Position numbers and translations under genes: made by a program. The notes beneath the pieces were generated by a model. That model had not been told where the DNA came from. It did no database searches and saw only the letters and a program-made list of their open reading frames with translations. Of a stretch of DNA of 32,405 bases, positions 15,555 through 22,789 are shown piece after piece; within the stretch, counting starts at the first letter, position 1; every line of letters starts with the position of its first letter. This DNA is from Bryobacterales bacterium (lineage in GTDB: Bacteria; Acidobacteriota; Terriglobia; Bryobacterales; UBA6623), in contig JAJEHF010000043.1 of the NCBI GenBank assembly GCA_022823865.1, forward strand, positions 1-32,405. Reading direction: 5' to 3'.

Positions 15555-17084
15555 CTAGGCGAGGCCGAGGTCCTCGGCCAGGCCCACGCGCTTCAGCTTG
15601 CCACTGGGGCCCTTGGGGATGGCCTCGACGAAGCGCACCACGCGGGGCACCTTGTGCGCGGCCAGCCGCTCGGCGGCGAACTGGCCGAGCGCCCGCTGCG
15701 TGAGATCGGACCCTTCCTCGAGCACCACGGCGGCCGCGACTTCCTCGCCGAGCTTCGCGTGGGGCACCGCGAATGCCACGGCTTGCGCGACGGCGGGATG
15801 TTCCAGGAGCGCTTCGTCGATCTCGCGCGGGGAGATCTTCTCGCCGCCCCGGTTGATGAGTTCCTTGAGCCTGCCCGTGATCGTGAAGTAGCCATCGCTG
15901 TCGCAGATGCCTTGGTCCCCCGTGCGGAACCACTGCCCGTGGAAAGCGCTGGCATTGGCCTGCGGATTGTCCACGTAGCCGGCCATCACGTTGGCGCCGC
16001 GAATCACGACTTCGCCGGTTGCGCCGACGGGCAGCAGGCTGCCGGCGCCGTCCATGATCGCCACCTCCGGCCCGGCCGCGAGCCCGACCGTGCCGGGCTT
16101 CCGCGCGGCGGGGGGCAGGGGATTGCTAGCCATTTGGTGCGATGCCTCTGTCATGCCGTACGATTCGACCACCGGGCAGCCAAAGGCCTCCTCGAGGGCT
16201 GCGAGGACGGACGGCGGCAAGGCGGCCGACGACGAGCGGATCAGCCGCAACTGGCTCTGGCCCAGGCTGGCGGCGTTCCTGGCCGAGCGTTGCAAGATCG
16301 CCTGGTGCATGGTCGGCACGGCGCTGTACCAGGTGGGCCGCAACTCGTCCAGCCACTTGAAGAAGCGCATCGGCGCGAAGCCCGGCGTCGCTGCCACCGA
16401 CGCGCCGGCGCAAAGCGACGACAGCAAAGCCCCGATCAAGCCGTGGATGTGAAACAGCGGCATGATGTTCAGGCACGTGTCTTCAGGCCCGAGCCGCAGG
16501 GTCGATGCGATATTGGCCGCCGATGCAACCAGGTTTCCCTGCGTTAGCGGCACCAGCTTCGGCTTGGCCGTCGTGCCGGAGGTGTGCAGCAGCAGCGCGG
16601 TATCTTCCGGTCTTGCCGCGTCCGGCAGGTTTCCGGCCGCGGCGGGGCCGCCCACGAGCCGGAAGCCGCCTGCGGGATCGATCGCCTCCAACTGCAGGAT
16701 AGGGACGGACAGTTGCTGCGCCACCTTGGTTGCGGGAGTCTCGCTGCCCGCAGTCACGATCAAGGCCCGCGCCCGCAGGCTCTCCAAGCTGTCTCTGAAC
16801 TCTCGCTCGCGCAGCCCCGGGTGGAGCGGCGCTGCAGCTGCCGTGGCCGCCACTGCTACGAACGCCGCCGCCATGTGGGGGCCGTTCTCAAGGACCATGG
16901 CAACGGGGTCGCCTCGCCCGATGCCGCTGGCGGCCAGCGCAGCGGCCGTCTGCTCGGCTTGCTGGCGCAGCTCCCCGTAGGACATCCGCGCGCCAGACTC
17001 GCTGCGCAGCGCCGGCAGGGACCCGTCCCGTCGCGCCAATAGTCCCGCGATCGTGGTGGCTTGGGCGCTGGTCGGGTACGGCAT
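15555..17084 (-). CDS. Acyl-CoA ligase, oxalyl-CoA-synthetase-like (AMP-binding)
   Basis: A 509-residue ANL-superfamily enzyme forming acyl-AMP and then acyl-CoA in the cytoplasm. Motifs in order: LLLHTSGTTAKPKLVPLTQG (about 190-209, ATP/phosphate loop), IMPLFHIHGLIGALLSSLCA (about 230-250), TWYSAVPTMHQAIL, VESYGMTEASHQMASNPLP (about 310-330), GEVVIRGANVMAGY, WFRTGDQGICDSDGYFTITG with the hinge Asp, LKELINRGGEKISPREIDEAL, and the C-terminal lysine PKGPSGKLKRVG. The set HxHGL...WYSAVPTxHQ...SYxMTEAxHxMxSNPLP is close to what I recall for plant AAE3 and yeast Pcs60 oxalyl-CoA synthetases, so oxalate or another short acid is a plausible substrate. A general fatty or aromatic acyl-CoA ligase is the alternative. 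It begins 20 bases after the speA stop, so it is probably cotranscribed with speA. No Shine-Dalgarno is visible. Confidence 0.85.
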   Translation of the reverse strand: MPYPTSAQATTIAGLLARRDGSLPALRSESGARMSYGELRQQAEQTAAALAASGIGRGDPVAMVLENGPHMAAAFVAVAATAAAAPLHPGLREREFRDSLESLRARALIVTAGSETPATKVAQQLSVPILQLEAIDPAGGFRLVGGPAAAGNLPDAARPEDTALLLHTSGTTAKPKLVPLTQGNLVASAANIASTLRLGPEDTCLNIMPLFHIHGLIGALLSSLCAGASVAATPGFAPMRFFKWLDELRPTWYSAVPTMHQAILQRSARNAASLGQSQLRLIRSSSAALPPSVLAALEEAFGCPVVESYGMTEASHQMASNPLPPAARKPGTVGLAAGPEVAIMDGAGSLLPVGATGEVVIRGANVMAGYVDNPQANASAFHGQWFRTGDQGICDSDGYFTITGRLKELINRGGEKISPREIDEALLEHPAVAQAVAFAVPHAKLGEEVAAAVVLEEGSDLTQRALGQFAAERLAAHKVPRVVRFVEAIPKGPSGKLKRVGLAEDLGLA

Positions 17085-17104
17085 CGGAGAGCGATCAGAC
17101 TGCC

Positions 17105-19039
17105 CTAGACCAGGTAAGTATAGTCGTCCAAGACCCGCGACGAAGTGGCCAGCACCTCGTGCTCGTCCTGGTCGCCGATCAGCCCCGCTTGCTTGCGCTC
17201 GGCCAGCCGGCGCGCCAGCGCTTCGCGCAGGGCCTCGGGCTGGTAGCCGAAATCGCCGAGCACGTCGCGGACGTTGTCGCCCCGGATCGGCTGGCTGACG
17301 ACGCGCTGCCCGTCCGTGCCGACCTCTACGTTGAGCTCCGTGACCGTTCCGAACAGGTTGTGAATGTCCCCCAGCGTCTCTTGGTAGGCGCCCAACAGCA
17401 GGATGCCGAGATAGTACGGCTCGTCAGGCCGCGGGGCATGCAGCTCGAGCGATTCCTTGAAGTGCTTGGTATCGACGAAGCGGTCGACGGTGCCGTCGGA
17501 GTCGCAGGTGATATCGCACAGCACGCCGCGTTCGGTCGGGGTCTCGTTCAAGCGGTGTATGGGGATGATCGGGAACAGCTGGTCGAACGCCCAGAAATCC
17601 GGGATCGACTGGAACATCGAGAAGTTGCAGACGAATCTCGACGCCAGCATCTGATCCAGATCCTGCAGCTCCTTGGGGCGGTGCTTCATCTGGCGCGAAA
17701 GGCGCGCGACGCGGCGGCAGATCTTCCAGAACAGGGCCTCTCCCTTGGCCTTGTCGCGCAGGCCCAGATATCCGAGTTCGAACAGCGAGTTCATGTCGCC
17801 GCGCTGTTGCACGGCGTCGTGGTAGCGCTCGCGAAAGTTCTTGGCGTTGATGCCCTCGGCGATGTCGACCAGTTCCAGCACCGGCGGGGCGTCCGACTCG
17901 ACCTCGGCGAACTCGCCGTCGGCGACTAGGCCAGGCGTGACCACCTTGCGCACGTCGGTGACCAGCATCGAGTGATAGGCCACCATCGCCCGGCCGTGCT
18001 CGGTGACGATGGTGGGCGCGGACACTTCCTCGCCGGCGCAGACCTCGCCCAGCGTGTAGACGATGTCGTTGGCGAACTCTTGGACCGAGTAGTTCATCGA
18101 GAACTCGCTGGCAGTGCGCGAGCCGTCGTAATCGACGCCGAGGCCGCCGCCCACGTTGAGGTAGGCGATGTCGAAGCCCGCCTTGCGCGCCTTGGCGTAG
18201 ACGCGCGCGGCCTCCTTGAAGGCCTGCTTGGCCCGGCGGATGTCGTTGACCTGAGAGCCGACGTGGAAATGCAGCATCGCGAGCTGGCTCGCCGCGTCCC
18301 ATTCCTTGATCAGGTCCAAGGCCCGCACTAGGGCGATCGTGCTCATGCCGAACTTGGCGAACTCGCCGCAAGAGTCCTCCCACTTGCCGCTCCCCCGAGC
18401 GCCTAGCTTGACCCGCAGTCCGATTGGCGGCAGCAGGTCCTGGGCGCGGGCCAGCTTGAGCGTCAGCTGCAAGTCCTGGAGGTCTTCCACGACAATCACT
18501 GCCTTGCGTCCGAGCTTGGCCGCGGCCATCGCCAAGCGCAGGTACAGGTCGTCCTTGAGACCGTTGCAGATGATCAGAGACCCTTCCGCCAGAGGCATGG
18601 ACAGGGCCGCGATCAACTCGGCCTTGCTGCCGACTTCGAGGCCGTAGTCGTAGCGCTGGCCCGCTTCCACCAAGCGGCGCAGCACTTCGGGTCGCTGGTT
18701 GACCTTGACAGGGTAGGCGCCGATGTGGCGCCCGCCGTAGTCGAACTCCGCGATGGCAGTGGCGAAGGCTTGGTGCAGCGACGCCAGCCTCTCGTCCAAG
18801 ATCTGCGGGAAGCGCAGCAGGAAGGGCGGCGAGAGCTGATTGCCCACTTGGTCCCGCACGGCCTCGTAGACATCTACCGCGAGGCCGGGAATCTTGTGCG
18901 GCGTAACGCTGAGATGGCCGGACGGGTTCACGCCGAAATAGCCGAAGCCCCAGTTTTCCAAGCCATAGATCCGCGAGACGCGCTCGATGGCCGAAGGCTC
19001 GGCGGTAGCATCGATGGAAGGCTGTTCTGCCAGGGGCAT
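17105..19039 (-). CDS. speA: Biosynthetic arginine decarboxylase
   Basis: A 644-residue PLP enzyme (E. coli SpeA is similar in length) converting arginine to agmatine plus CO2, the entry to putrescine/spermidine synthesis. The N-terminal GFGYFGVNPSGHLSVTPHK and YPVKVNQRPEVLRRLVEAG contain the PLP lysine (K112). GLEVGSKAEL, LHFHVGSQVNDI and YLNVGGGLGVDYDGSRT form the alanine-racemase-like barrel, followed by AEGINAKNFRERYHDAV and the C-terminal beta domain. The ATG at 19039 is preceded by GAGGA at a 9-base spacing. It heads a likely two-gene unit with the acyl-CoA ligase. No agmatine deiminase or agmatinase is nearby. The creatininase-family gene on the other side of the 416-bp gap is a hydrolase of C-N bonds but is not an agmatinase by motif. 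Confidence 0.95.
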   Translation of the reverse strand: MPLAEQPSIDATAEPSAIERVSRIYGLENWGFGYFGVNPSGHLSVTPHKIPGLAVDVYEAVRDQVGNQLSPPFLLRFPQILDERLASLHQAFATAIAEFDYGGRHIGAYPVKVNQRPEVLRRLVEAGQRYDYGLEVGSKAELIAALSMPLAEGSLIICNGLKDDLYLRLAMAAAKLGRKAVIVVEDLQDLQLTLKLARAQDLLPPIGLRVKLGARGSGKWEDSCGEFAKFGMSTIALVRALDLIKEWDAASQLAMLHFHVGSQVNDIRRAKQAFKEAARVYAKARKAGFDIAYLNVGGGLGVDYDGSRTASEFSMNYSVQEFANDIVYTLGEVCAGEEVSAPTIVTEHGRAMVAYHSMLVTDVRKVVTPGLVADGEFAEVESDAPPVLELVDIAEGINAKNFRERYHDAVQQRGDMNSLFELGYLGLRDKAKGEALFWKICRRVARLSRQMKHRPKELQDLDQMLASRFVCNFSMFQSIPDFWAFDQLFPIIPIHRLNETPTERGVLCDITCDSDGTVDRFVDTKHFKESLELHAPRPDEPYYLGILLLGAYQETLGDIHNLFGTVTELNVEVGTDGQRVVSQPIRGDNVRDVLGDFGYQPEALREALARRLAERKQAGLIGDQDEHEVLATSSRVLDDYTYLV

Positions 19040-19455
19040 GTGGGGAGTCCTCGAACGGGTTCAGGCTCTTTCGCTTGGCGCTGCTCGCACGCGATTCTTC
19101 GGCCTTTGGGATGAGTTGCCGCTGTAGTGTGTTGGATTCATCTCGGCGCCGGGCCTATCCAAGAGCTTGCTGGGTCGCCGCCGCAACCTTAACAACCACC
19201 GCATCGATTACCACGGCCAGCTTGCTTGCGGTGCGCTCGCGGTGCTTGCGAAGGTCGGCAGATCCCGCATTTCAAAATACAGAATCCCGTCTCCCTGCCC
19301 AAGAAGCTGACCGCTCCCCAAGCATCACTTACGTTACGCCCTTTCGCGACAGAGATTCCAGGGGTGCTGTGCGGGACAGGCCTAGACGCTACCGAAGCCC
19401 TGTTGAGCTGAGCCGGCGCCGGCCGGAACGGCGGTGCTAGAATCCGGCAGCCGCC
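19040..19455. other. 416-bp divergent intergenic region speA / MFS gene
   Basis: This is the longest gene-free stretch in an otherwise compact window. No gene is supported. The right end holds the MFS -10 element. On the minus strand about 34 codons ending at TAG near 19154 read as plausible protein (SADLRKHRERTASKLAVVID...) but have no start codon after an upstream TGA, so at most this is a remnant. The speA promoter must lie here, but no clear -10/-35 pair was found. Confidence 0.4.
19436..19443 (+). promoter_or_regulatory. Extended -10 (TGC-TAGAAT) of the MFS-creatininase operon
   Basis: TAGAAT (19438-19443), preceded by TGC (19435-19437), matches 5 of 6 -10 positions and ends 12 bases before the GTG start at 19456. 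The predicted leader is about 6 bases without a Shine-Dalgarno. Confidence 0.55.
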
Positions 19456-20706
19456 GTGAGGACCGACACCAACGCCCGCAACCTCACTTTGGTATTCGCG
19501 GTCACGGTGGCGTTCGTCACCTACCTCGACCGGGTCTGCATTTCCGTTGCCGCGCCGTTCATGGTCGAGGACCTTGGACTGAGCAGCGTCCGCATGGGCT
19601 ATGTCTTCAGCGCGTTCGCCCTGGCCTACGGCCTGTTCGAGATTCCAACGGGATGGATCGGCGACCGCTTCGGCCAAAAGCGGCTGATGGGCCCGATCGT
19701 TGCCGCATGGTCGCTGCTCACGATCCTGACCGGGGCAGTGCGGGGATTCGCAACGCTGGCCGGAATTCGTTTCTTGTTTGGCGCCGCACAGGCCGGGGCT
19801 TTTCCAACCCTGACCCGGGCTCTCGCCCGGTGGTTCCCGGCCAGCGAGCGAGGCAGAACCACCGGTCTGATGTGGATGGGAGCCCGCTTGGGCGGGTCTG
19901 CGGCTCCTCCCGTCGCTGCGCTTCTGATTGCCCTGATCGGATGGCGTCCCACCTTTGCGGTGCTCGGGACGATCGGGCTGTTCTGGTGTTGGCTCTTCTG
20001 GCGATGGTACACGGACGATCCGGCCGATCACCCCGAAGTCGGGGAGTCTGAACTGGCGTACATCCGCTCGGAGGGCATTCCGCCGGCCGAGGCTCCGGCG
20101 ATCCCGTGGCGGCGCATGCTCGCCGACGGCAACCTCTGGGCCCTGTTCGGCATGTACTTCTGCTCCGCATACGGGTTCTATTTCTTCGTCACCTGGCTCC
20201 CGACGTACCTCATGGATGAGCACGGCCTGACTTTGGAGCGCTCCGGCCTCTACTCCGCGATCCCCTTGCTGGTCGGCGCGGCTGCATGCGTGGCCGGCGG
20301 TACCTTCTCCGACTGGCTGGTCGGGCGGGCGGGCCTGCGTTGGGGGCGCAGGGCGGTCGGGATCGGGGGGTTCGCCTTGGCCGCGGTGGGCTTCGCCATG
20401 GCGGCGGTTGCCGGAGAGCCTTTGGCAGCGGTGTTGTGGATGGCTTTCGCGCAAGGAGCGCAGGACCTCACGCTGCCCGTGGCGTGGGCGGTTTGCGTGG
20501 ATGTCGGCCACCGCTATGGCGGGACGGCAACCGGATTCATGAACACGGCATCGAGCGCGTCCGCTGTCATCTCGCCGATTTCGGCCGCGTGGCTCGCTTC
20601 GCGGTTCGGCTCGTTCGAGTCAATGTTCTGGGCCGCGACCGTTGTGTATGGTATTGGTGCGCTGTTGTGGTTCTTGATCGATCCGGAACGGCGCGTCCAA
20701 GGCTGA
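19456..20706 (+). CDS. MFS transporter, anion:cation symporter-like (sugar-acid permease type)
   Basis: A 416-residue inner-membrane protein with about 12 hydrophobic segments. The first membrane segment is followed by YLDRVCISVAAPFMVEDLGL and then FSAFALAYGLFEIPTGWIGDRFGQKR (about 53-78), the loop 2-3 signature of MFS permeases and of the ACS (phthalate/glucarate/hexuronate) family in particular. FGAAQAGAFPTLTRALARWFP and SERGRTTGLMWMGARLGG continue this pattern. The GTG at 19456 gives a short basic N-terminus before TM1; no ATG fits. It lies 4 bases upstream of the creatininase-family gene, so the pair probably imports and processes one small organic acid or amide. The substrate is not readable from sequence. 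G+C looks lower than in the neighbouring speA and sulfatase genes. Confidence 0.9.
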   Translation: MRTDTNARNLTLVFAVTVAFVTYLDRVCISVAAPFMVEDLGLSSVRMGYVFSAFALAYGLFEIPTGWIGDRFGQKRLMGPIVAAWSLLTILTGAVRGFATLAGIRFLFGAAQAGAFPTLTRALARWFPASERGRTTGLMWMGARLGGSAAPPVAALLIALIGWRPTFAVLGTIGLFWCWLFWRWYTDDPADHPEVGESELAYIRSEGIPPAEAPAIPWRRMLADGNLWALFGMYFCSAYGFYFFVTWLPTYLMDEHGLTLERSGLYSAIPLLVGAAACVAGGTFSDWLVGRAGLRWGRRAVGIGGFALAAVGFAMAAVAGEPLAAVLWMAFAQGAQDLTLPVAWAVCVDVGHRYGGTATGFMNTASSASAVISPISAAWLASRFGSFESMFWAATVVYGIGALLWFLIDPERRVQG

Positions 20707-20710
20707 ATCG

Positions 20711-21514
20711 ATGCCCAAGATCTCGTATCTCTACCACCACCACACGTGGCAGGAACTCGGCGCTAGGGTCAGCGGCCAGCCTGTCGTCGTGCTGCCGATC
20801 GGTTCCGTGGAGGACCACGGACACCACTTGCCTCTTGACACGGACAACTTCCTCATTTGGAGCATTTGCGAGGAGGCGGCGAAACGAGCGGATGGCGACA
20901 TCCTGCTGCTGCCGTTGATCCCGTACGGATTCGAGACGCACCACATGGACTTCACCGGCACGATTGACATCCAGCAGGAGCATCTCCTCCATTTCGTCCT
21001 GGACGTGACCAAGAGCGTTGCGCACCACGGCTTCCGGCGGATTCTGATTGCCGACGGGCACGGGTCGAACATGCCCATCTTGGACCTCGTCGCGCGGCGC
21101 ACGATCCTAGAGACCGACGCGCTTTGCGGAACGTTCATCTGGCCCAGCCTGGCCCGCGACGAGATCCGCGCGCAGCGGGAGTCCGGGCGCGGCGGAATGT
21201 CGCACGGAGGGGAACTCGAGACGTCGGTCTATCTCCACCTGGCCCCGGACAAGGTGCAGATGGAAAAGGCGGTCAAGGAGATCGGGATGCCCGAGTCCGA
21301 GTTCATCTGGATGGACCTGATGGACGGGTCGCCCGTGCACGTGATGGATGAATGGACGCGATTCAGCAAGACCGGCACATACGGGGATCCGACGATCGCC
21401 TCGGCTGCGAAGGGCAGTCCGATCTTCGAAGCCGTGGTCGACGCTTTCGTGCGGCTCGCCCGGGAGTTCAAGAACCGCCCTCGTGGCGAGCGGACCGATT
21501 ACCACGGCCGCTAG
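20711..21514 (+). CDS. Creatininase-family metal-dependent amidohydrolase
   Basis: A 267-residue cytoplasmic enzyme, 4 bases after the MFS gene. The signature GSVEDHGHHLPLDTDNF places Glu34, His36 and Asp45 at the positions of metal ligands in known creatininases. A second metal-site block is IADGHGSN (His117), and a third is SHGGELETSVYLHLAPDKV. Family members hydrolyse cyclic or linear C-N bonds (creatinine, formamidopyrimidine in riboflavin/F420 synthesis, mycofactocin precursor peptide). The neighbouring permease suggests a catabolic substrate taken up from outside rather than a cofactor pathway. The HGHHLP variant and the extended C-terminal region (HVMDEWTRFSKTGTYGDPT) resemble uncharacterised members found in Acidobacteria and Proteobacteria. 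Confidence 0.85.
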   Translation: MPKISYLYHHHTWQELGARVSGQPVVVLPIGSVEDHGHHLPLDTDNFLIWSICEEAAKRADGDILLLPLIPYGFETHHMDFTGTIDIQQEHLLHFVLDVTKSVAHHGFRRILIADGHGSNMPILDLVARRTILETDALCGTFIWPSLARDEIRAQRESGRGGMSHGGELETSVYLHLAPDKVQMEKAVKEIGMPESEFIWMDLMDGSPVHVMDEWTRFSKTGTYGDPTIASAAKGSPIFEAVVDAFVRLAREFKNRPRGERTDYHGR

Positions 21515-21727
21515 CTCCCTTGCCGGGACGAGTGTCGTTTCGTGGAAGGGCGATCCTCGGCAATGTCGAATTCCGATGCCAGCAAGCGTCCGTTGAAGTA
21601 GGCCCAAGACCCAGTGCGACATTTTGCGGCTCGCGGCCGCGCGGAGCGAGCTGCCGACCTGCGTTAGGCGCAATTCTCGTGCACCACTTGCGCCTCACGG
21701 CCGCCCAGGGCCGGTACGTGACCGACA

Positions 21728-22039
21728 CTACTTCTTGAACAAGTTGTGGAATGCCTCGCGCGCATCCGCGGCGGGGTTCCGGCCGCCGCGGGCGGTGAGG
21801 TTGACCGACGAGCGAGGCTCGAAGTAGCCGCAGAAGTTGGAGCGCTCCTTGTCGCGGACCCACTCCGCCTGAGGTTCCGAGCATTGGTTGTTGCGGCCCG
21901 GGTCGAAGAATCTGCAATGGACGCAGGAATGCAGGTCCGCGCCGCACGACGAGCAGGTCGCGTTGCGCTCGATCCTCTCGCGCGGCATCAAGCGCAGGGC
22001 GTGCCCGCAACGATAACAGGAGAGGGAAAGATCCGTCAT
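21728..22039 (-). CDS. Small zinc-ribbon protein of unknown function
   Basis: A 103-residue protein. It carries C8xxC11 near the N-terminus, then C29SSC32, C39xxC42, C53 and C70, so several cysteine pairs could hold one or two zinc ions. The middle (HCRFFDPGRNNQCSEPQAEWVRDK) and NFCGYFEPR form a recognisable conserved block of small bacterial zinc-ribbon proteins with no known function. A basic, disordered tail follows, ending in FHNLFKK. The ATG at 22039 lies just before the first CxxC. The gene is divergent from the lipoprotein gene, with only 24 bases between start codons. A -10-like TAATCT is on the minus strand at 22061-22056. It converges with the creatininase gene across 213 bases in which no gene is seen. 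Confidence 0.8.
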   Translation of the reverse strand: MTDLSLSCYRCGHALRLMPRERIERNATCSSCGADLHSCVHCRFFDPGRNNQCSEPQAEWVRDKERSNFCGYFEPRSSVNLTARGGRNPAADAREAFHNLFKK

Positions 22040-22055
22040 AATAACGGCCTGGATC

Positions 22056-22063
22056 AGATTAGC
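22056..22063 (-). promoter_or_regulatory. Extended -10 (TGC-TAATCT) of the zinc-ribbon gene
   Basis: On the minus strand TGCTAATCT runs from 22064 down to 22056, and the hexamer ends 16 bases before the ATG at 22039. It overlaps the start codon of the divergent lipoprotein gene, so the two genes probably compete for the same 24-base space. Confidence 0.45.
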
Positions 22064-22678
22064 ATGGATCTTGCCCTCCAGCGGCGGCGGTTGGGCCTGG
22101 CCTGCGTCGCCGTGGCGTGTTTGGCATGCGGCGGCGTCGTGCCGCCTACCAACTACTATGTGCTCGACCTGCCGGCCCCGCCACCGGCCCCCGCTGCTGC
22201 ACCGCTGGAACACACTGCCATCCTGATGCCCATCCGGGTGGGCGGCGTGATTCGCCAAGGTCGCATCATCTACCGCGAGTCGCCCGTGGAAGTGGGCTAC
22301 TACGAGTACCACCGCTGGGCCGAAGATCCGCAGGAAAGCGTTTCGCGCGCCCTGCGCGAGCAGGTTTTGGCATTGGGAACGTTCGCGCGCCTGGACCACT
22401 TCGATGGCCGCACGGCGGCGGACTACGTGCTGCGCGGGGAGTTGCGGCGACTCGAGGAGGTAGACCACGGCGGCGGCGTGCGGGCCGCCGTCGAAATCTC
22501 GCTCGAGCTCGTTGAATCCACGACCGCGCGTGTGGTTTGGGCCGGCACGGCCGAGAAGAACGAGCAGGTGTCCGCTAGCGAGGTGCGCTCCGTGGTTGCG
22601 GGTCTCAGCGCCGCGGCCGAGCAGGCGATCCGGCAGCTCTCCGGCGAATTGGACCGTCATCTGCGCCCTCCCGGTTAG
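22064..22678 (+). CDS. Orphan ABC-transport auxiliary-type lipoprotein (PqiC/DUF330-like)
   Basis: A 204-residue predicted lipoprotein. A basic N-terminus (MDLALQRRR) and hydrophobic stretch end in a cysteine-rich lipobox region (ACVAVACLACGG); which Cys is lipidated is uncertain. The mature part begins PPTNYYVLDLPAP, the hallmark of the ABC-type transport auxiliary lipoprotein family (PqiC-like), in which the early 'YYxL' strand is conserved. It then has ILMPIRVGGVIRQGRIIYRESPVEVGYYEYHRWAEDP and a C-terminal 'SAAAEQAIRQLSGEL' helix. Members work with MlaD/MCE-domain proteins in lipid transport between membranes. No MCE, permease or ATPase gene adjoins it here, so it is an orphan in this window. 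The upstream sequence has no Shine-Dalgarno; a CATAAT (22037-22042) could be its -10. Confidence 0.8.
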   Translation: MDLALQRRRLGLACVAVACLACGGVVPPTNYYVLDLPAPPPAPAAAPLEHTAILMPIRVGGVIRQGRIIYRESPVEVGYYEYHRWAEDPQESVSRALREQVLALGTFARLDHFDGRTAADYVLRGELRRLEEVDHGGGVRAAVEISLELVESTTARVVWAGTAEKNEQVSASEVRSVVAGLSAAAEQAIRQLSGELDRHLRPPG

Positions 22679-22789
22679 ACGTCTCGCAGGATCGCGCTGA
22701 GGGTCCGCCGAGCTGGCAGGATGCGGCGCTCCATCCCGGACCATCGGAGCGGGCGTGCTGTTCGCACGCGCAACAATAGGGGACGAACT

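Noticed and set aside
19154-19260. Coding-looking minus-strand segment in the speA/MFS gap
   Set aside because: It has no start codon after an in-frame TGA, the composition is alanine-rich and no family is recognised; possible remnant only.
19189-20511. 440-codon minus-strand frame antisense to the MFS gene
   Set aside because: The product is rich in R, P, H and G with no hydrophobic or domain pattern, while the plus strand encodes a clear MFS protein.
21626-21654. Imperfect hairpin GCGGCTCG...CGAGCTGC between convergent genes
   Set aside because: It needs a G-T pair and a 13-base loop and has no T-run on the correct side of either gene, so it was not called a terminator.
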